The notes under the pieces are model-generated. The model did not search any database. It was not told the origin of the DNA and was given only the letters and a program-made list of their open reading frames with translations. This document shows, piece after piece, positions 34,859 to 41,505 of a DNA stretch of 64,000 nt. Position numbers and translations under genes: made by a program. The first letter of the stretch is position 1, and each line of letters starts with the position of its first letter. This DNA is from Trissonchulus latispiculum (Eukaryota > Nematoda > Enoplea > Enoplida > Ironidae), in NCBI GenBank assembly GCA_030248195.1, contig JASAND010026118.1:16369-80368 (forward strand), written 5' to 3'.

Positions 34859-35623
34859 TCATCGCCGTTTGCGGAAATGTAGTTTTGCAAAGACCTTTCC
34901 GTATTCAAACTTTACCGCCTTTCCGTGATCATCCTTTATATGTATTTCAATGCTGTCAAACTCCTTTCTTAGGACTGGTATATAGTGTGGATTATTGTAT
35001 ATTCGGTCTATAGTATCATTATGGCGTCCTTCAATGCTGACAACACGAATGATTGTTGCTATGGTGTTTCCGATCATTTGAGGTGCAACTACATCACAGT
35101 AGATGAATAGGGAATAGAGACCGCCCTTTAGATCAGGAGCTCCTTTGGCTATGGCATATCTGGGTGGTGATTCAGTTTTCTGTTTCGGTACAACCTTGGT
35201 ATCTGCAAATCCTAGCATGTACTTTAATTGTGGACTGAAATGGAGTGCTTTAAAGTCAGGTTCTTCGTCCAGAGTGGTAGGTTTAAGTCCAACTCGTCGA
35301 TGCAATTCATCATAGGCCAGTTCACAATTGATCTTCTTTGTCAGTTCAAGGGTATAGTTAATGGCATCGCACAACTGATGGATAGATTCATAGTTGTTTA
35401 GAGGTATATGACCCTTGAATGTTTTCTTTCCGACTGTCACACTAAGCTTTGCATCATCCTTGTTTCCTACATTGAACCATGTAACAGGATATCCGAGCTC
35501 TACAAGTGCCACCTCCCATTCACCTTCGAGGTCAACGCGATGAGGTAGTTTCACTCGGAAATTGTGCAGTTTGTTCGTTGCATAGTCTCCAGTATTACTG
35601 GGTAGGTATAGGTAAAAATCCAT
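34859..35623 (-). CDS. Penton/minor-capsid-like protein, copy 1
   Basis: 254 residues. It opens with MDFYLYLPSNTGDYATNK and WEVALVELGYPVTWFNV, a signature I know from a conserved Polinton protein of invertebrates. A mid part with LKYMLGF and a C-terminal strand-rich part ending in KLHFRKRR follow. Predicted mostly beta, fitting a single-jelly-roll penton-like subunit; not proven. Overlaps the integrase stop by 29 bases. It is the more complete of the two paralogues and likely the ancestral one. Confidence 0.68.
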   Translation of the reverse strand: MDFYLYLPSNTGDYATNKLHNFRVKLPHRVDLEGEWEVALVELGYPVTWFNVGNKDDAKLSVTVGKKTFKGHIPLNNYESIHQLCDAINYTLELTKKINCELAYDELHRRVGLKPTTLDEEPDFKALHFSPQLKYMLGFADTKVVPKQKTESPPRYAIAKGAPDLKGGLYSLFIYCDVVAPQMIGNTIATIIRVVSIEGRHNDTIDRIYNNPHYIPVLRKEFDSIEIHIKDDHGKAVKFEYGKVFAKLHFRKRR

Positions 35624-36716
35624 TGTCTTCAGTTATCCAACTGTTGAACTTGTCAGGGTATCCAAGCCACTTGACAAAATACTCTTTCCGACCCTTTCGA
35701 CGCCTGGTTTTTATTACCTTTTCTACCCAATATGTGTCTGGTTCATCAACCTTTTGTACCTCAGGTTCATAGAAACCACCAACCACCTCTTCACCACCAT
35801 AGTCTTCCAGGAGGTACATGGGTGGGTCACTTGTCCTTACACTTCGAATGCGGAACAATTCTTCTGACCAATTAGGGAGGTATCCTTTATCAAACAGACC
35901 TTTCGTCTTACTGATTCGGACCATATCTCCGACCCGCAATTTAGTTGGTGTGGGATTTGCTTGCTGTCCGTATAGTGCTGTTCTGACTGCCTCCATATTT
36001 TCAGGCCTTGATGCCTCCACTGGTGTCATACGAATACTCCTGTGGCGAGCATTGTTGTAGCCTTCGACTAGGTGATGGAGGTTGTCAATGTACCTGTACG
36101 ATCTGGTCTTTGTAAAGTATTTCCATATCTTTGTCTTAATAGTGCGATTGAAACGCTCAACCAGACTACACTTGATCACTGGATTATTGCAGGTGTAAAA
36201 GTTGATATGGTTCGCTTTGAGGAGTGACTGGAAATCTTTGTTAAGAAACTCTTTACCTCTGTCTGACTGTAAGTGTTGTGGTCGTCTACCATCATTCAGT
36301 ATCTTACGAAAAGCTCTAGTCATCTCTTGACCACCCTTGCTTTTAACTGGGATCACCCATGCATACTTGGAGAAGACGTCAATGCAGTTGAATAGGTACT
36401 TGTAGCCGTCATTTTTGTCTGCTATTGATACCATATCTGCCAGATCTATTTGCCATAGGTCATCGATACCGGCCACCTGATACCTCCGCGTTGGGAATCT
36501 GTGTCTAACTGGTTTATGGATGCTGTAAGTGTACTGTTTCGCCAACCAATCAGTGACTTTGGACCTCGAGATTCCGTGTCGTTTTGCCTCCTGATACACC
36601 CGATCAATACCGCCAAATGCTGCAGGACTTTGCGGATCATAGTAAATCTTCTGTAATGTGGTATCAGTGGTGTTAATATCAGTCCGATTGTCATTATTCT
36701 CTAGTGCCGCTTCCAT
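35595..36716 (-). CDS. Polinton integrase (rve DDE core with C-terminal chromodomain)
   Basis: 373 residues. An N-terminal helical part precedes the rve core. The catalytic triad is D91 (WQIDLADM), D152 (QSDRGKEFLN) and E187 (CSLVERFNRT), with 34 residues between the second and third, as in retroviral-type integrases. A small SH3-like segment (LRVGDMVRISKT) follows, then a chromodomain at about 326-365 (YWVEKVIKTRRRKGRKEYFV, KWLGYPD, SWI). It would insert the element into the host chromosome, with the chromodomain guiding it to marked histones. No HHCC zinc motif is evident. It overlaps both neighbours (16 and 29 bases). All catalytic residues are present, so it may be active. Confidence 0.95.
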   Translation of the reverse strand: MEAALENNDNRTDINTTDTTLQKIYYDPQSPAAFGGIDRVYQEAKRHGISRSKVTDWLAKQYTYSIHKPVRHRFPTRRYQVAGIDDLWQIDLADMVSIADKNDGYKYLFNCIDVFSKYAWVIPVKSKGGQEMTRAFRKILNDGRRPQHLQSDRGKEFLNKDFQSLLKANHINFYTCNNPVIKCSLVERFNRTIKTKIWKYFTKTRSYRYIDNLHHLVEGYNNARHRSIRMTPVEASRPENMEAVRTALYGQQANPTPTKLRVGDMVRISKTKGLFDKGYLPNWSEELFRIRSVRTSDPPMYLLEDYGGEEVVGGFYEPEVQKVDEPDTYWVEKVIKTRRRKGRKEYFVKWLGYPDKFNSWITEDNGFLPIPTQ

Positions 36717-37228
36717 CTGAGTTTTCTTAGGGCTGATCTTATTCCTTGACCTGTCTGTATATTTATGTACCGTGGATTTCCGATAAGTTCTCGAGGTACG
36801 TTGCTATCTCTTAATGCTTTTGCCAATGTTTGCCACCCTACTGCTGGTGGTTGACTGGGTCTGTTACGAATGAAGTCGTGAATCAGATCATATATTCTAG
36901 ATCCAACTGCTGGCTGACCCTGATACTCTATTTCACCTCGACTGTTAACTTTGAGTCCAGGTATACTCATGATATGTTCAATCAGGTGTCTACCTTTCTG
37001 TTGTAGTGTTGGAGGTAAGGTAGATACAATGTCTGGCATAGCATGGGACTTGAGAGTCATCTCTGTTGGCCTATCTCGCAGTATTCGACGCCTGTAGTCT
37101 GCCTGTTTAAACAGTTTACTCTTAATATCTGCTGGTAGTTTAGACTTAAGAACATTGCTTGCTTCCTTCTCCAACACCTTTGTATGTTCGTCAAAGTAGT
37201 CTGGCTTAACTAGTATTGAGTATTCCAT
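36701..37228 (-). CDS. Conserved Polinton protein of unknown function (minor virion candidate)
   Basis: 175 residues. Helical N-terminal half, then a compact part with IMSIPGLKVNSRGEIEYQGQ, IYDLIHDFIRNRP and WQTLAKALRDSNVPRELIGN, and a basic end (RSALRKLRWKRH). I recognise this WQ..AKAL...NVP..LIGN pattern as a widespread Polinton companion, without a firm function. Overlaps the integrase start by 16 bases. Possibly a core or packaging factor. Confidence 0.6.
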   Translation of the reverse strand: MEYSILVKPDYFDEHTKVLEKEASNVLKSKLPADIKSKLFKQADYRRRILRDRPTEMTLKSHAMPDIVSTLPPTLQQKGRHLIEHIMSIPGLKVNSRGEIEYQGQPAVGSRIYDLIHDFIRNRPSQPPAVGWQTLAKALRDSNVPRELIGNPRYINIQTGQGIRSALRKLRWKRH

Positions 37229-37261
37229 AGTTGCTGTCTAGTTTATCAGTGTCAGTTTTTA

Positions 37262-37597
37262 TTACCTTATGAGATTTCCGAGCAGTCCACTGACAACTCC
37301 AATAATAGGACCAAGGAGAGCTGGCAAAAATCCTCCGTGTTGAACGATGAGTTTCTTCTTCTTCTTGAGACTGACTCGTTTCTTGCGTAGGGATCTTAGG
37401 GCGTGTTTGTATCTTGCTAGTCTGGCCTTCTCTTTACTGGATATCTTTACGTTGCCAGAGAGGATATTTTCTGCACAATCGCAAATAGCTTTAATCAGGT
37501 CGGAACTTCCGTGAACAATAATTGCATCTCTTTGTTTACGACTTTTGCAACGACACAATAGTCGCAGTGTATCGATATTTCTTTCAAAACGATCCAT
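37262..37597 (-). CDS. Small basic Polinton protein with hydrophobic C-terminus (pX-like)
   Basis: 111 residues. The first 70 are helical and basic (KSRKQRDAIIVHGSSDLIKA, SKEKARLARYKHALRSL), then a lysine patch (SLKKKKKLIVQHGGFLPALL) and a hydrophobic glycine-rich end (GPIIGVVSGLLGNLIR). The QHGGF step resembles an adenovirus-type protease site. The pattern is standard in animal Polintons; likely a DNA-condensing or membrane-active virion peptide precursor. Confidence 0.6.
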   Translation of the reverse strand: MDRFERNIDTLRLLCRCKSRKQRDAIIVHGSSDLIKAICDCAENILSGNVKISSKEKARLARYKHALRSLRKKRVSLKKKKKLIVQHGGFLPALLGPIIGVVSGLLGNLIR

Positions 37598-37599
37598 GG

Positions 37600-38250
37600 C
37601 TAACTTTTCTGTTCAGGTTGAGTTTTTATGGAATATACGTCGGTGTAGGGATCATCTGGGAAAATATGACCTCGTAGACGGATCTTTTCTGGTGTGTTCT
37701 GATCTAGGTCAATCAGTAAATATCCATGTGGTCGATTAGTAGCATGATCAAAAGCCTCCATAAACCCTTTCACTCTACCAGGATACATTTGCCTTGCTAG
37801 GTTCATTGGAGTTAGCTTATCTGCTGGATTTTTCATGAGGACAATGTACTGACTATTTATCCTGTTTGTCCGCTGTCTATCGTAGAAGATGTCTTGAGTG
37901 ATGTTAATAACACTACAGGACCAATGGTGGCATCCACGGGTGAACAGTTGGACTAGGTTAGGTTGTCGCTTAATCTCACTCATTAGGTCATCTAGGATCA
38001 ATAGTTTAGTATCCTTTGTTTTCAAAGTGTCTAGGTCAGGCAATCCTTGGACAAATTCTACCTGAGGTAAGTTTTCATATGCATCTTGCCACTCAGTGTA
38101 GCACCAAATAATCTTATCTGGAGGTTCTGAGATCATTTCATCTGCATGCTCTACCAGTCGGGATACAAAGGTAGTCTTGCCTGCCTTAGTTGGGGCCGCC
38201 ACAATACATGTAAACGGATGTTGAAACTTTGGCGTCTTCACTCTCTCCAT
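37600..38250 (-). CDS. DNA-packaging ATPase (A32/FtsK-HerA type)
   Basis: 216 residues, usual for Polinton ATPases. Walker A APTKAGKT (residues 19-26), Walker B LLILDD (83-88), and a sensor-like polar stretch NITQD downstream. The N-terminus HPFTCIVAAPTKAGKTTF and RGCHHWSCSVINITQDIF are typical of the family. It would power genome entry into the capsid. Only two bases separate it from the next gene; the upstream side has a TATAA-like CATATAAGC about 30 bases before the start, a possible promoter. Confidence 0.92.
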   Translation of the reverse strand: MERVKTPKFQHPFTCIVAAPTKAGKTTFVSRLVEHADEMISEPPDKIIWCYTEWQDAYENLPQVEFVQGLPDLDTLKTKDTKLLILDDLMSEIKRQPNLVQLFTRGCHHWSCSVINITQDIFYDRQRTNRINSQYIVLMKNPADKLTPMNLARQMYPGRVKGFMEAFDHATNRPHGYLLIDLDQNTPEKIRLRGHIFPDDPYTDVYSIKTQPEQKS

Positions 38251-38320
38251 CTTAAACTAGCTACCTGCTTATATGAAGTCAGTATTTATTGACAATAATA
38301 CAATACCACACATCAACACA

Positions 38321-38647
38321 TTAGTCATCACATAACATAGAGTTTATTATGTCGTCAGTGTCAATAATTTCTTCACACATTTCTTCCTTCATTTCTTCTG
38401 TTGCTTCTTCACACATTTCTTCAGGCTTTTGAGTAGTGTCTTCCTCCTGTCGTCTGATAGGCTTGCTAAATCTTTCACGGTGAAACCTTCCTTTTCTTTC
38501 ATTGAAGCATAACATCATATCCACGTGCAAAATTCGGCGCCATCCAATACCAGGAATCGAAATGATAATCTTTTGCTTTGGCCACCTTCTGCATTTGCGC
38601 CTGTGATAGTGGCTGAGCCGAATGAGTTGTCTAAGCGCGGGATACAT
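38321..38647 (-). CDS. Small protein with basic head and acidic repeat tail
   Basis: 108 residues. The first 70 are rich in R, K and H (RLSHYHRRKCRRWPKQK); the tail has a near-repeat (EEMCEEATEEMKEEMCEE) and ends DTDDIINSMLCDD. No known family. The charge split could suit a nucleic-acid or chaperone-like role. Start could also be an internal Met. Confidence 0.5.
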   Translation of the reverse strand: MYPALRQLIRLSHYHRRKCRRWPKQKIIISIPGIGWRRILHVDMMLCFNERKGRFHRERFSKPIRRQEEDTTQKPEEMCEEATEEMKEEMCEEIIDTDDIINSMLCDD

Positions 38648-38700
38648 GATGCAGTGTAGGTGCTGTAGGTGCTGTAGGTTGGTAGATATATTGGCTCTTC

Positions 38701-39066
38701 TTATTGGCTATAGAGCTGGTATATCTGGTCTGCTGTAAAACTGACAGGGCCAATAAAACCACAAAGAACACGCTTATCTTGATCTAGGCAAAGAGTTGTC
38801 TCGTTATGAGTGGATGTGTAGGGACATGGTATAGATCCGTTGATATAGACTGGACACTGGAAGTTTAGACAGTCGTAGACAAACTGCCTGATCTCATGAA
38901 AGCTATCAAGTGATACTAGATACTCAGTCCAACCATTGTGAATAAAGATGGCATTATCTACCGTGACGGAGTCCTTCAATGGTGGTAGCTTACACTGGGT
39001 ATGCTGTGATGATAAAATCACTAATACAATCGTAGACAACAAAAACTTTATAAGAAGGCACGTCAT
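38701..39066 (-). CDS. Small secreted cysteine-containing protein, paralogue of 31490-31834
   Basis: I choose the Met at 39066 because a signal peptide starts there (MTCLLIKFLLSTIVLVILSS); the open frame extends to 39150 with 28 more residues that would bury it. Mature protein: about 100 residues with DCLNFQC, PCPYTST, a glycosylation site (NET) and DQDKRVLCGF, ending in YQLYSQ. Cysteine order, CPY and the D.D+R segment match the other secreted protein. The pair stands at the two ends of the minus-strand block. Function unknown. Confidence 0.6.
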   Translation of the reverse strand: MTCLLIKFLLSTIVLVILSSQHTQCKLPPLKDSVTVDNAIFIHNGWTEYLVSLDSFHEIRQFVYDCLNFQCPVYINGSIPCPYTSTHNETTLCLDQDKRVLCGFIGPVSFTADQIYQLYSQ

Positions 39067-39284
39067 TATGAAAGGAGCTTTTTTGACCAACTGGAGTTTG
39101 AAATTTTTTAAACAGGATCGATCTTCTTGGGAAACTGATCCAGTATCCATAGTCAGGATTCTGTACTGTACTCGTCAACAAGCTTTTTATGTGCTTCTTA
39201 CTACCATAGAATCTGGAGGCAGTTCGAGTACAGGCCTTGTTCCCGTGCTTACTGTAGATGTGTTGTGAGACTTTAGTATTCCAC
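39067..39284. promoter_or_regulatory. Divergent intergenic region between secreted-protein gene and TBP gene
   Basis: Genes run outward on both sides, so it must hold promoters for both. I see no canonical TATA box; GTACTGTACTCG is a short palindromic stretch near 39162. Assignment rests on gene order only. Confidence 0.4.
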
Positions 39285-39797
39285 ATGATGAAAATCGTTA
39301 ATGTTGTACTTAGTGGGAGTTTTGATACGAACCTCCACTTATCAACTATCCCTAATATTAAGCTTTATAGAGGCTTTATTGGGGGTAGTCTAAAGTTTCA
39401 AGAAGCCACATTTCAACTATTCACAAGTGGCAGTTTTGTTTGCCTTGGATGTAAATCAATCGAACGAGCTAATCGGTGTATCCGTCAACTAGCAGGCGCT
39501 CTTAATGTCGGTATTCTTCACGAAGGCGAAGTGGTGAACCTGGTGGGATCTTTCTCAGTTGGCAAGTATATAGACCTAAGGAATTTATATGAAACTATCA
39601 GGCATACCCATCAAGTTTGCTATGAACCAGAGCTATTTAATGGTCTCACATGTAAGATTGCCAAAGTTACTGCACTCATCTTCCACACTGGCAAGGTTAT
39701 ATTAACTGGTGCTCGAAGTGAGTCTGTCCTATCAGATGCAAGATCTTTAGTTAATAAGAAGGTGATAAGGTTTGCACAAGTTGTTAGAAAAAGATAA
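39285..39797 (+). CDS. TATA-binding-protein homologue encoded by the Polinton
   Basis: 170 residues from the Met at 39285 (a frame start at 39258 would add nine). It is the saddle domain alone, in two direct repeats. Repeat 1 (about 4-73): IVNVVLSGSF, FQLFTSGSFVCLGCKS, ANRCIRQLA. Repeat 2 (about 82-160): VVNLVGSFSVG, YEPELFNGL, ALIFHTGKVILTGAR. These match the order and wording of cellular TBP: the NxVGS strand, YEPELFPGL, and the LIF.SGK.V.TGAK strand. The four phenylalanines that kink DNA are all present (F31, F46, F118, F133). No long N-terminal tail as in animal TBPs. Repeat 1 is more diverged than repeat 2. Expected role: directing host RNA polymerase II (or III) to the element's own promoters. 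A stop-to-start gap of 10 bases leads to the next gene. Nothing here tells whether it came from a host TBP or an older viral line. Confidence 0.88.
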   Translation: MMKIVNVVLSGSFDTNLHLSTIPNIKLYRGFIGGSLKFQEATFQLFTSGSFVCLGCKSIERANRCIRQLAGALNVGILHEGEVVNLVGSFSVGKYIDLRNLYETIRHTHQVCYEPELFNGLTCKIAKVTALIFHTGKVILTGARSESVLSDARSLVNKKVIRFAQVVRKR

Positions 39798-39807
39798 TTA
39801 GTGGATC

Positions 39808-40194
39808 ATGTCTGCCCGAAGTCTCTTGAACGAACTGTTACAAAAGGCCCTGCGACAAAGCCCACCTGTTCGCGTAGAGATTACGGGTCATTATGTTGCA
39901 GTCATGGTTATAGGCACTAAGACCTGGACAAGCTCACAATGTCCTGACCCACGTACTGCTATTGACGAGGTGTCTCGTAAGGCCTACAGTACGCTATGTC
40001 ACGGGGACGAACATCTGATCAGACGTGAATGTGGATTACCACCAAGACCTCATATCTACGAAATTGATGCAGTCAGGGATAAGATGAGAGACCTACGTGA
40101 ATACAAAAAATATCGCAGAAGTATTCAACCTATCTACAATATGTTAGACAGGCTAGAAGCAGAAATGCTTAAAAATCCGTGTTTTCATGGCTAA
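39808..40194 (+). CDS. Unknown protein coupled to the TBP gene
   Basis: 128 residues; starts 10 bases after the TBP stop on the same strand. The first half looks alpha-beta (LLNELLQKALRQSPPVRVEI, YVAVMVIGTKTWTSS, AIDEVSRKAYSTL), loosely like the later part of a double-stranded-RNA-binding fold. The second half is helical and charged (DKMRDLREYKKYRRS). I do not recognise the family. Its tight coupling to TBP suggests a joint role in transcription; that is inference. Confidence 0.6.
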   Translation: MSARSLLNELLQKALRQSPPVRVEITGHYVAVMVIGTKTWTSSQCPDPRTAIDEVSRKAYSTLCHGDEHLIRRECGLPPRPHIYEIDAVRDKMRDLREYKKYRRSIQPIYNMLDRLEAEMLKNPCFHG

Positions 40195-40284
40195 CTTATA
40201 CCAAAGGTGCAACTAATGTTATCCGTAACATTTCGTTTACTATAATAACAGTAATAACAGTTATCATTTATATACAAGCATGTG

Positions 40285-40773
40285 TCAATGTTTTTTGCAG
40301 TCTTGATGAGTCCATGGGCATACAAACCATTCCGGAATCGTCCAAGTTCTTCCTCTGTAGTCACCCAACCATTCGGTAATTACAACTGTCCGGTTGTTAC
40401 ATTTTAGTGATGCGAGGAACATTACTGCGTCGAATCGCGCTGATTGAACGGTTGGGAACGTCTTCCGACATTGGAATATTAGGGCATCGGTCTCCGAGCA
40501 CAGTTTCCAGGTGACGGTCTTCTGTAGTCGTTCACAGTCAAGTTCTTTCGCCAAGTCGTGCTGACCGGACTGCATCAGTGCTTCGTGAAGTAAGGTTGCG
40601 GAAACTTCACATTGCTTCAGTCTGAGTAGGAGATCCAGAGCTGCATAGTATCTGAGTTTGCCCTGGATGGATTCTCGAAAGTAATTTGTGATCCGTTTGT
40701 ACTCCACCATGAAGTCTGCTACAGGCATCGGTTCCATTTTCTCACAAAACAGTTCCAAATTAATCTTCTCCAT
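40285..40773 (-). CDS. CARD/death-fold-like protein, copy A
   Basis: 162 residues. Residues about 1-85 form a helical block with the CARD-like rhythm: an early MEKINLELFCEKM helix, a Y..I....... helix, LDLLLRL, then LLHEALMQSGQHDLAKELD, which resembles the 'F...L...G...LA..L' helices of caspase-recruitment domains. The second domain (VTWKLCSETDALIFQC, NRTVVITEWLGDY, TWTIPEWFVC) is unknown and cysteine-rich. Paralogous throughout to 40932-41426, about half of positions alike. An element-encoded death-fold protein could act on host inflammatory or cell-death signalling; that is inference. Intact frame. Confidence 0.6.
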   Translation of the reverse strand: MEKINLELFCEKMEPMPVADFMVEYKRITNYFRESIQGKLRYYAALDLLLRLKQCEVSATLLHEALMQSGQHDLAKELDCERLQKTVTWKLCSETDALIFQCRKTFPTVQSARFDAVMFLASLKCNNRTVVITEWLGDYRGRTWTIPEWFVCPWTHQDCKKH

Positions 40774-40828
40774 AGTAATGCGTTATTAACAGTAACAACT
40801 CTTGCTTCCTAATCAACTAATTTTGCTG

Positions 40829-40854
40829 CATAAACAGTATAGGTTTCATAAAGT
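40829..40854 (-). promoter_or_regulatory. Upstream block shared by the twin CARD-like genes, copy A
   Basis: 26 bases (core AACAGTATAGGTTTCAT on the plus strand) that recur exactly at 41479-41504. Both lie 50-80 bases upstream of the start codons of the twin genes. On the coding strand it contains CCTATACTG, a weak TATA-like element. Confidence 0.6.
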
Positions 40855-40931
40855 ACGTATATATTTATTCACAGCACACATGTATTCACAGTACACTCAC
40901 ACTACATTTACACTACATATTTATTAACAGT

Positions 40932-41426
40932 TCAATCACATTTATTCACATCTGCACAGTCATTACACACAATCAGTTCTGGCATTGTCCATGTCTTTAT
41001 TCTGTAATCATCTAACCATTCGGTGACAACAATTATCCGATTGCTGCACTTTAAGGTTGCAAGGACACCAGCAATATCGAGCCGTGCTGCTTGAAGTGTT
41101 GGGAATGCCATCTGACGTCGGAATATTAGGTGGTGGCTGTTTGAACATAATTCCCAAGTGACGCTCTTCTTCATGGGTTGACAGTCCAGTAGCTTGGCCA
41201 GGTAGTACTGACCGGATAATACCAAGGCATGATGAAGTAGTGGAGTTGAATTTGTGTTTTGCACCAATTTGGTTAGGAGATCAATGGTGCCGTAGTATTT
41301 GGACTTGGCCTTGATAGTGTCCCGCTGGAATCTGGTCATCCTGTCGATTTCAACCATGAAGTCTGCAACCGGACCAGGATCCATATATTGACAGAGCAAG
41401 ACCACATGATCCCTAATCTTCTCCAT
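40932..41426 (-). CDS. CARD/death-fold-like protein, copy B
   Basis: 164 residues, paralogue of 40285-40773. N-terminal block: MEKIRDHVVLLCQYM, ADFMVEIDRM, TIDLLTKL, then PLLHHALVLSGQYYLAKLLD (63-81), the most CARD-like segment. Second domain: VTWELCSNSHHLIFRRQ, FPTLQAARLDIAGVLATLKC, IVVTEWLDDY, TWTMPELIVC. The tail ends CNDCADVNKCD. The gene is the outermost of the element, next to the right TIR array. Identity of the domain is by pattern only; a death-effector or pyrin-type fold is also possible. Confidence 0.6.
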   Translation of the reverse strand: MEKIRDHVVLLCQYMDPGPVADFMVEIDRMTRFQRDTIKAKSKYYGTIDLLTKLVQNTNSTPLLHHALVLSGQYYLAKLLDCQPMKKSVTWELCSNSHHLIFRRQMAFPTLQAARLDIAGVLATLKCSNRIIVVTEWLDDYRIKTWTMPELIVCNDCADVNKCD

Positions 41427-41478
41427 AGCATAATTTAAACTTACAATCTTACTACTGGTAGATCAATCAACTTTGCTT

Positions 41479-41504
41479 CATAAACAGTATAGGTTTCATA
41501 AAGT
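41479..41504 (-). promoter_or_regulatory. Upstream block shared by the twin CARD-like genes, copy B
   Basis: The same 26 bases as 40829-40854, ending at the border of the right TIR array. Preceding bases (AATCAACT..TTTGCT.CA) are also alike, so the duplication covered the promoter. Confidence 0.6.
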
Positions 41505-41505
41505 G

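Noticed and set aside
36446..36694. 82-residue frame inside the integrase gene
   Set aside because: Shadow frame of the integrase; the integrase reading has catalytic motifs and this one has none.
38990..39286. 98-residue minus-strand frame over the TBP start
   Set aside because: Overlaps the divergent promoter region and has no domain; the secreted-protein frame and TBP explain the interval better.
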